Positions 4,770-9,433 of a stretch of DNA of 9,433 bases are shown here, in pieces (positions within the stretch are counted from its first letter, which is position 1; each line of letters starts with the position of its first letter). The notes under the pieces were generated by a model. The model was not told where the DNA came from and made no database searches. It saw nothing but the letters and a program-made list of their open reading frames with translations. Source of the stretch: Actinomycetota bacterium (GTDB lineage: Bacteria; Actinomycetota; Acidimicrobiia; Acidimicrobiales; BP-101); assembly GCA_030838265.1 (NCBI GenBank), contig JAUTXA010000001.1, positions 1 to 9,433 on the forward strand, read 5' to 3'. Made by a program: the position numbers and the translations under genes.

Positions 4770-5564
4770 CTAGGGGTAGGTGCTCGGCCCGGTGCACTCG
4801 ACCCGCACGACGAGCTGGCCAACGGCGCTGGCCGCGACGTGGAAAGAGCCACCGGCCAGGTAAGCAATGCGGACGGGGGTTCGGGCCCTGGCGTCAGCAG
4901 GGAGGCACGTCGGCGCACGGCTCCCGGCGCGCTCACCTACGACCCCGGAGGAGCCGATCGACTCCGGGACCAGCCCTCCGAGGAACAGCACCCTTCCGTG
5001 CGCATCTCTGAGGTCGAGATTCGAGCCGCTTGCATTTGTCGTGGCCACGCCCGACACGACGCGCAGTCGAGGGTGCGGCTGCGACGCCCGATGGCAGACG
5101 ATCCCGACGACTACGCCGATGAGAAGCAGCCCGGCCACCTTGGCTTCCAGACTCAGGGGGAACCAGCGGGAGGGACGTGTGGGCGCGGCGGCGATCTCGG
5201 CCCAGTGCCCGCGGTCACCGACGAGGATGATCAGAATCACAACGTTGATGACCGCGGACCCCGGCCGATGGACGAGGCCGGAGACCACGATCGACGCTGT
5301 CGAGCACAGCACCAAGGCGCCCGGCGCCCACCTCTCGCCGGCGAGCACCGCGAGACACACGAAGATGAGACCAGCGCTCGCCCCCCACGCCAGGCCGAAT
5401 GCCATGAGCGGCCCGTGGGTGGAGACCGTGATAACCGTGCCCAAGGCGAGAAACGCCATCCCGATGGCGCCGAGAACGGCCGTGAACCTGGCGACGGTCT
5501 CGGTCCGGTAGCTGCGGCGAGGCGCCACCGGTGCAGGGGGAAGATCGGGGAGCGTCGTCTCCAT
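4770..5564 (-). CDS. Five-TM membrane protein of unknown function with C-terminal extracytoplasmic domain
   Basis: I do not recognise this 264-aa family. After a Pro-rich, basic N-terminus (METTLPDLPPAPVAPRRSYR) there are five hydrophobic stretches at about 26-48, 52-76, 81-98, 102-116 and 141-158. With the basic N-terminus inside, the roughly 105-residue C-terminal part would lie outside the cell. That part is strand-rich, has two cysteines (C220, C257) that could form a disulfide, and ends with GSFHVAASAVGQLVVRVECTGPSTYP. The last 60 residues suggest a beta-sandwich carrying a small exported domain. The gene starts 48 bp after the VWA gene stop with no clear ribosome site, so it may be the tail of the AAA+/VWA operon. 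Its codon use and GC resemble its neighbours. Confidence concerns the gene being real; its function is open. Confidence 0.75.
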   Translation of the reverse strand: METTLPDLPPAPVAPRRSYRTETVARFTAVLGAIGMAFLALGTVITVSTHGPLMAFGLAWGASAGLIFVCLAVLAGERWAPGALVLCSTASIVVSGLVHRPGSAVINVVILIILVGDRGHWAEIAAAPTRPSRWFPLSLEAKVAGLLLIGVVVGIVCHRASQPHPRLRVVSGVATTNASGSNLDLRDAHGRVLFLGGLVPESIGSSGVVGERAGSRAPTCLPADARARTPVRIAYLAGGSFHVAASAVGQLVVRVECTGPSTYP

Positions 5565-5612
5565 GCCCAGGGATTCGACACCGGCCAGGGCAAAGCCTGG
5601 GAAACGGCGGAG

Positions 5613-7637
5613 TCAGGCGGAGCGGGAGCCGCCGGTGCGCATGGCGCGCTTCTGCTCGATGAAGTCGACGAGGACGTAGTCGCCGAGCGTCTCGGGGGTG
5701 GTGAAGAAGGCCCGTCCCCGGTTCATCTGGGTGAGCTTCTCGATGAAGCGCTTCAGGTACTCGGTGGCATCGAGCATGAAGGTGTTGATGCGGATGCCTT
5801 CCTTGGTGCAGCGCATGACCTCCTGCAGGGTGGCGTCGATGGTCTCCTGCACCGGGGGGTAGGCGAAGAACGGCTCGGGGTCGCCGGGGATGAGGTGGGC
5901 CGTCGGCTCGCCGTCGGTGATCATGATGATCTGCTTGGTGCCGGTCTGGCGGGCCAGCAGGCGGCGGCTGATCATCATCCCGTGCTGCATGTTGGTGCCG
6001 TAGACGAAGTCCCACGAGGCGCGCGGAAGCTCCTCGGGCTTGATCTCCCTGGCGATCGAGCTGAAGCCGACGAGACCGAGGAAGTCGCGCGGGAACTGCG
6101 ACGAGATGAGCGAGTGCAGCGCCATGGCCACCTTCTTGGCCGCGAGGAAGTTGTCGCGCATCGGCATCGACAGCGACAGGTCGAGCATGACGACCGTCGA
6201 GGACCGCACCACCGTCTCGGTGCGCTCGATCTCGAAGTCCTCGGGCGAGAGGTGGACGGGCGTGCCGCCGCCGGTGCGGGTGATGGCGTTGCGCACCGTG
6301 CGCTCGATGTTGAGGTTGAAGGGGTCACCGAACTCGTAGGGCTTGGTCTCGTACGACCGCTCGTGGCCGATGCCCGATCGCTCGAGCTGGTGGCGGCCCA
6401 GCCGGTCGCGCGCCAGCTTCGAGAAGAGGTCGGACAAAGCGTTCTGCCCGATCTTGCGCATCCCTTTCGGCGTGAGCTCGTACGAGCCATCGCGCTGCTC
6501 GATGAGCCCTGCCTCCTCGAGGGTCTTGGCCAGCGACGCCATGCGCTCGAGAGATCGGGCCCCGTCCTCACCCAGGAGGTCGCGAGCCCGGCTGATGTCG
6601 ACGTCGGCCAGTGCGCCGGGGCTTGGGGCCGAGCGCAGCATGTTCTCGAGGTCGTCGATGTCGCCCAGCTCGTTCATCAGCCCGGCCGCCTCGGCCATGC
6701 CCAGAGGGTCCATGCCGCTGAACTGGTAGCGGCGATCCCATCCCGCGCCGGGGAAGGCGTTGCGCAGGTTGTTGCTCAAGCGGTCGACCTGCCAGCGCAG
6801 GTCCATGTCCTCGAGGAGCTGGTCGGCCAGGCCCTGGAGCTGGGCCCGCTGCTCGGGCGTCATCGAGTTCAACATGGCCTGGGCCGCCGCCATCTGCTGG
6901 GCCATCTGCTCGAGCAGCTCGTCGAGGGTCTCGGGGTTGCCGGGGAACATGTCGCCGTAGCGATCCATGAACTCCTCGAAGGGCTGCTGGGTGTCAGCGC
7001 CCTGCTCGCGCAGCTCGAGGAGCTGGTTGAGGTCGTTGAACATGTCCTTCATCCGCTGCATCTGCTGCGGGTCGGGGTTGGCCATGGCCCCTGACATCTG
7101 GTTGAAGTAGCTCTGCATGAGCTGGCTGCGCAGCTCGTCCATCAGGGCGTCGAACTGCTCGCGCGCCTCGCTCGACGTGAACTCGTACTCCTGCAGCTCA
7201 CGTACCCGGCTGGCCAGATCGGGGGGCAGGAGGTCGAGCTGCATGCGCTTCTCGCCCGCCACCTGCTCGGTGATCTCCTGGCGGCGGGGGTCGGGCGGCT
7301 CGGCGTCGCGGGCTTCTTGGACGAGGTCGTCGATGCCCCCCTTCTCCTTGTCGATCACCTCGCGCAGGCGCTCGGCGATGTCCTCATAGACGCCGCCGAG
7401 GTCGCGGTTCTCGAGCATCTCCTTGCGACGGCGCCGCAGCTTCTCTAGCAGCTCGCGCATGCCGGCGATTCGCTCGTTGTTGCGGTCGCGGAAGCCCGAC
7501 TGCATGAGACGACGGAGGGCCGAGTTCAGGTCACCGTGATACAGGAGGTTGTCGGTGACCTCGGCCAGGATGTCGTCGGCATCGAGCTCGAACCCGACCT
7601 GGGTCCCGTCCCAACGCGAGTAGCGAAACCGGGTCAC
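5613..7637 (-). CDS. VWA-domain protein, partner of the AAA+ ATPase (674 aa)
   Basis: This is a large cytoplasmic protein ending in a von Willebrand factor A domain, the usual partner of MoxR/ChlI-type AAA+ ATPases. The start is the GTG at 7637, giving MTRFRYSRWDGTQ; no upstream Shine-Dalgarno sequence is evident. Residues about 50-300 are helical, charged and Gln/Met/Leu-rich, probably coiled-coil (RELLEKLRRRRKEMLENRD; EQMAQQMAAAQAMLNSMTPEQ). Residues about 363-397 look like a winged-helix element (SLAKTLEEAGLI, then ELTPKGMRKIG). The VWA domain spans about 478-670. Its MIDAS metal site has DLSLS (D486, S488, S490), T548 in YGTN and TDG at 574-576, so the site should bind Mg2+. A HDD-like cyclase or protease motif is absent. 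It lies 45 bp after the zinc-ribbon gene and is the second largest component of the AAA+/zinc-ribbon/VWA block. The biochemical target is unknown. Confidence 0.9.
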   Translation of the reverse strand: MTRFRYSRWDGTQVGFELDADDILAEVTDNLLYHGDLNSALRRLMQSGFRDRNNERIAGMRELLEKLRRRRKEMLENRDLGGVYEDIAERLREVIDKEKGGIDDLVQEARDAEPPDPRRQEITEQVAGEKRMQLDLLPPDLASRVRELQEYEFTSSEAREQFDALMDELRSQLMQSYFNQMSGAMANPDPQQMQRMKDMFNDLNQLLELREQGADTQQPFEEFMDRYGDMFPGNPETLDELLEQMAQQMAAAQAMLNSMTPEQRAQLQGLADQLLEDMDLRWQVDRLSNNLRNAFPGAGWDRRYQFSGMDPLGMAEAAGLMNELGDIDDLENMLRSAPSPGALADVDISRARDLLGEDGARSLERMASLAKTLEEAGLIEQRDGSYELTPKGMRKIGQNALSDLFSKLARDRLGRHQLERSGIGHERSYETKPYEFGDPFNLNIERTVRNAITRTGGGTPVHLSPEDFEIERTETVVRSSTVVMLDLSLSMPMRDNFLAAKKVAMALHSLISSQFPRDFLGLVGFSSIAREIKPEELPRASWDFVYGTNMQHGMMISRRLLARQTGTKQIIMITDGEPTAHLIPGDPEPFFAYPPVQETIDATLQEVMRCTKEGIRINTFMLDATEYLKRFIEKLTQMNRGRAFFTTPETLGDYVLVDFIEQKRAMRTGGSRSA

Positions 7638-7682
7638 CGGGCCGAGCCTAGGTCCGGCTCCGGGGTTAGATCCGAGGAGCGG

Positions 7683-7955
7683 TTACGAGGAGGACTGCTG
7701 GGCCAGCTCGGACTCTGTGACCTGCCACTTGTGCAGACAGTCGGTGCAGTGCTGGTACATGATCCGGTCGATCATGTCGATGTGGTCGAGGAAGCCATCC
7801 CCGCCACAGTCGGGACAAGGCCCCGGTCGACCCCACTTCTGGCGAGCGGCCACCGGCTGCGGTGCCGGCGTCTGACCACGCTCAGTGAGATCAATCAGCT
7901 CGTCGTCGCCCTCACGAGCCTTTTCCTTTGCCTGAAGTCGTTCGAACAGTCCCAT
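7683..7955 (-). CDS. Small zinc-ribbon protein between the AAA+ and VWA genes (90 aa)
   Basis: The 90-residue protein starts with an amphipathic helix (MGLFERLQAKEKAREGDDELIDL), then has a Pro/Ala-rich linker (about 28-40) and a zinc-ribbon-like core. The core is C47-P-D-C50-GG, then 19 residues, then C70-T-D-C73. Two CxxC pairs at this spacing are typical of a single structural zinc knuckle or ribbon. A short tail (LHKWQVTESELAQQSSS) follows. GGGAGG stands 5 nt before the ATG, so the gene is well supported. It has no enzyme motif; a role as an adaptor or small partner of the neighbouring AAA+/VWA pair is inferred only from its position. I know no named family for it. Confidence 0.85.
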   Translation of the reverse strand: MGLFERLQAKEKAREGDDELIDLTERGQTPAPQPVAARQKWGRPGPCPDCGGDGFLDHIDMIDRIMYQHCTDCLHKWQVTESELAQQSSS

Positions 7956-7993
7956 TGCGACCTCCCTCGCTCACGGTGCGTGTTCAAAATCCG

Positions 7994-7999
7994 AGGATA
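7994..7999 (-). promoter_or_regulatory. Weak candidate -10 box ahead of the zinc-ribbon gene
   Basis: In the 72-bp gap after the AAA+ gene the minus strand reads TATCCT, matching the TAnnnT core of a -10 box, next to the palindrome ACCGCGGT (7999-8006). No good -35 is seen. It may be an internal promoter or chance; continued transcription from the AAA+ gene is equally likely. Confidence 0.2.
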
Positions 8000-8027
8000 C
8001 CGCGGTCATGCCCTTCCGGCGATTCGC

Positions 8028-9433
8028 CTAACCCCGGCTCCGGTAGGTGGCCCTGGTGCCGGCCGAGTCCTTGTTCAGGCGTTTCGACAGATGCAGACCC
8101 TCGAGGACGAATTCGGCCGCGCTGGCGATGGCGGCCGGCGTCTCGCTGCCGGCCAGCTCCATGACGGGTCGCCGGAACCCGGCCAGGCCCTCGACCGACT
8201 TCACGTAGTCAGCCGAGGCCACGTCGTCACCGGTGTGGATGATCGTCCCCTCGTCGAAGCCGGGGAGGATGTCGCGCACGGTGTCCATGGGGCAGCGCTC
8301 CTTGAACACGGTGAGGATGGCGGCCTTGAGCAGGCGCTCGATCACCTGGTCGTCGCGACCTTCTTCGAGCGACTCGATCTCGACCTTGCCGGCCGTCGAG
8401 CTGGCCAGGGCCTCGAGGTCGCTGATGCGAGGGACGACATCTTTCTCGCCCAGGCGCAGGGCCCGGCGGCTGGCATTGGCGACAAGGGTCTCGTAGTTCG
8501 AGATGCTGAGGCGCACCGACACGCCCGAGCGCTGATTGACGTGGGGGCTCGAGCGAGCGAGGTGGGTGAGGGTGGCCACGATGTCGGCCATGAAGTCGGG
8601 GACCTGGACCCGCAAGCCCAACGCGTCGAAGGGCTGCGCCTCCTGGCGGACAACGTCGAGCTCGGTCTCGATGTCGAGCGGGTAGTGGGTACGGATCTGG
8701 GCCCCGAAGCGATCCTTGAGCGGGGTGATGATGCGGCCGCGGTTGGTGTAGTCCTCGGGGTTGGCCGAGGCCACCAACATCACGTCGAGCGGCAGGCGGA
8801 TCTTGTAGCCCCGCACCTGCACGTCGCGCTCCTCGAGGACGTTGAGCAGACCCACCTGGATGCGCTCGGCGAGGTCGGGCAGCTCGTTGATGGCGAAGAT
8901 GCCCCGGTTGGTGCGGGGGACGAGGCCGTAGTGCAGCGTCAGCTCGTCCGACAGGTAGCGGCCCTCGGCCACCTTGATGGGGTCGACCTCGCCGATGAGG
9001 TCGGCGATCGAGGTGTCGGGGGTGGCCAGCTTCTCGCCGAAGCGATGGTCGCGGTGGATCCAGGTGATGGGGGTGTCGTCGCCCTGCTCGGCCACCAGGT
9101 CGCGGGCGTGCTTCGACACCGGGTCGTAGGGGTCGTCGTTGATCTCGCTGCCGGCGATGATCGGCAGCCACTCGTCGAGCAGGCCCACCAGGGAGCGGAT
9201 CATGCGGGTCTTGGCCTGGCCCCGTTCACCCAGGAAGATCACGTCGTGACCGGCCAGCAGCGCGTTCTCCAGCTGGGGCATCACGGTGTCCTCGTAGCCG
9301 AGGACACCCTCGACGACGGGCTCCCCGGCGAGGATGCGGGCCACGGCGTTGCGCCGGACCTCCTCCTTCACGGGCACCGATTCCCAGCCGGACTCGCGTA
9401 GCTGACCGATCGTTGCCGGCAGCGAGATCAACG
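8028..9433 (-). CDS. AAA+ ATPase of the ChlI/MoxR type (start at or beyond window edge)
   Basis: This is a cytoplasmic ring-forming ATPase, related to magnesium-chelatase ChlI and MoxR proteins, that would use ATP to remodel a target presented by the VWA partner. Counting from a TTG at 9431, the Walker A loop is GERGQAKT (68-75). A Walker-B-like strand reads GIFAINELPDL (177-187), with Asn-Glu where most AAA+ proteins have Asp-Glu. Sensor 1 is ASANPEDY (221-228) and the arginine-finger region PLKDRFGAQIRTHYP (237-251). The segment IGEVDPIKVAEGRYLSDELTLHYGLVPRTN (146-175) is of the ChlI kind. The C-terminal helical lid extends to about 380 and a poorly conserved tail follows. The N-terminus (SLPATIGQLRESGW) looks nearly complete, so the TTG may be the true start, or the gene may begin a few codons past the window end. 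It heads the AAA+/zinc-ribbon/VWA block. Confidence 0.9.
   Translation of the reverse strand, partial: LISLPATIGQLRESGWESVPVKEEVRRNAVARILAGEPVVEGVLGYEDTVMPQLENALLAGHDVIFLGERGQAKTRMIRSLVGLLDEWLPIIAGSEINDDPYDPVSKHARDLVAEQGDDTPITWIHRDHRFGEKLATPDTSIADLIGEVDPIKVAEGRYLSDELTLHYGLVPRTNRGIFAINELPDLAERIQVGLLNVLEERDVQVRGYKIRLPLDVMLVASANPEDYTNRGRIITPLKDRFGAQIRTHYPLDIETELDVVRQEAQPFDALGLRVQVPDFMADIVATLTHLARSSPHVNQRSGVSVRLSISNYETLVANASRRALRLGEKDVVPRISDLEALASSTAGKVEIESLEEGRDDQVIERLLKAAILTVFKERCPMDTVRDILPGFDEGTIIHTGDDVASADYVKSVEGLAGFRRPVMELAGSETPAAIASAAEFVLEGLHLSKRLNKDSAGTRATYRSRG

Noticed and set aside
5566..5601. CCCAGG/CCTGGG inverted repeat between the VWA and membrane-protein genes as a terminator
   Set aside because: The arms are only 6 bp and widely spaced, with no U-tract; this is too weak to separate the two genes into different transcripts.
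4839..7094. Very long plus-strand open frame (751 codons) opposite the VWA and membrane-protein genes
   Set aside because: It is antisense to a gene with a clear VWA domain; its His/Gly/Leu/Val-rich, low-complexity product reflects GC-rich codons read backwards.
7536..9401. Long plus-strand open frame (621 codons) opposite the AAA+ and zinc-ribbon genes
   Set aside because: It shadows the well-supported ATPase; no domain is recognisable and there is no ribosome site.

Overview
The window is a compact, GC-rich stretch of chromosome. It almost certainly comes from an actinobacterium (Actinomycetota), and I infer a deep-branching lineage of the Acidimicrobiia type. Two WhiB-family iron-sulfur regulators, which are essentially confined to Actinobacteria and their phages, give the phylum. 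An F420-type luciferase-like oxidoreductase, frequent GTG/TTG starts and the strong GC bias agree with it. The class-level guess rests on the general look of the AAA+/VWA proteins and was not tested by any search. I see no insertion sequence, phage gene, tRNA, rRNA or CRISPR array. The window reads as ordinary core/accessory chromosome with very short intergenic gaps.

Left part (1-1567): a minus-strand operon runs 97-aa unknown protein (1154->861) -> surE (858->43) -> possibly a further gene that begins at 37 and leaves the window. It diverges from a small whiB-family gene on the plus strand (1313-1567) across a 158-bp promoter region. Middle part (1564-3641): a minus-strand pair, LLM-class oxidoreductase (2757->1762) followed by tatA (1758->1564), converges on the whiB-family gene so tightly that both stop codons share one CTAG. 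Glutamate formiminotransferase (ftcD, 2779-3630, plus) diverges from the oxidoreductase gene across only 21 bp.

Right part (3642-9433): everything is on the minus strand. Read in the direction of transcription: a ChlI/MoxR-like AAA+ ATPase (9431 or beyond ->8028), a 90-aa zinc-ribbon protein (7955->7683), a 674-aa VWA-domain protein (7637->5613), a five-TM membrane protein of unknown function (5564->4770), a stand-alone cyclic-nucleotide-binding domain protein (4612->4187), and a WhiB/WhiB2-type regulator (3923->3642).

The AAA+ / zinc-ribbon / VWA block is the most system-like part. Pairs of AAA+ ATPase and VWA protein (ChlI/ChlD, MoxR/VWA, CbbQ/CbbO, RavA/ViaA) act as metal-insertion or protein-remodelling machines, and here a small zinc-ribbon protein sits between the two partners. 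Several DNA-level structures also stand out: a near-perfect 22-bp-arm palindrome at 4089-4141, a second palindrome plus short direct repeats at 4698-4761, a 15-bp perfect hairpin inside the end of ftcD, an inverted repeat filling the ftcD/LLM divergent gap, and a hairpin that would hide the Shine-Dalgarno sequence after surE. All functional statements come from reading the sequence by eye; no database search or folding calculation was run.
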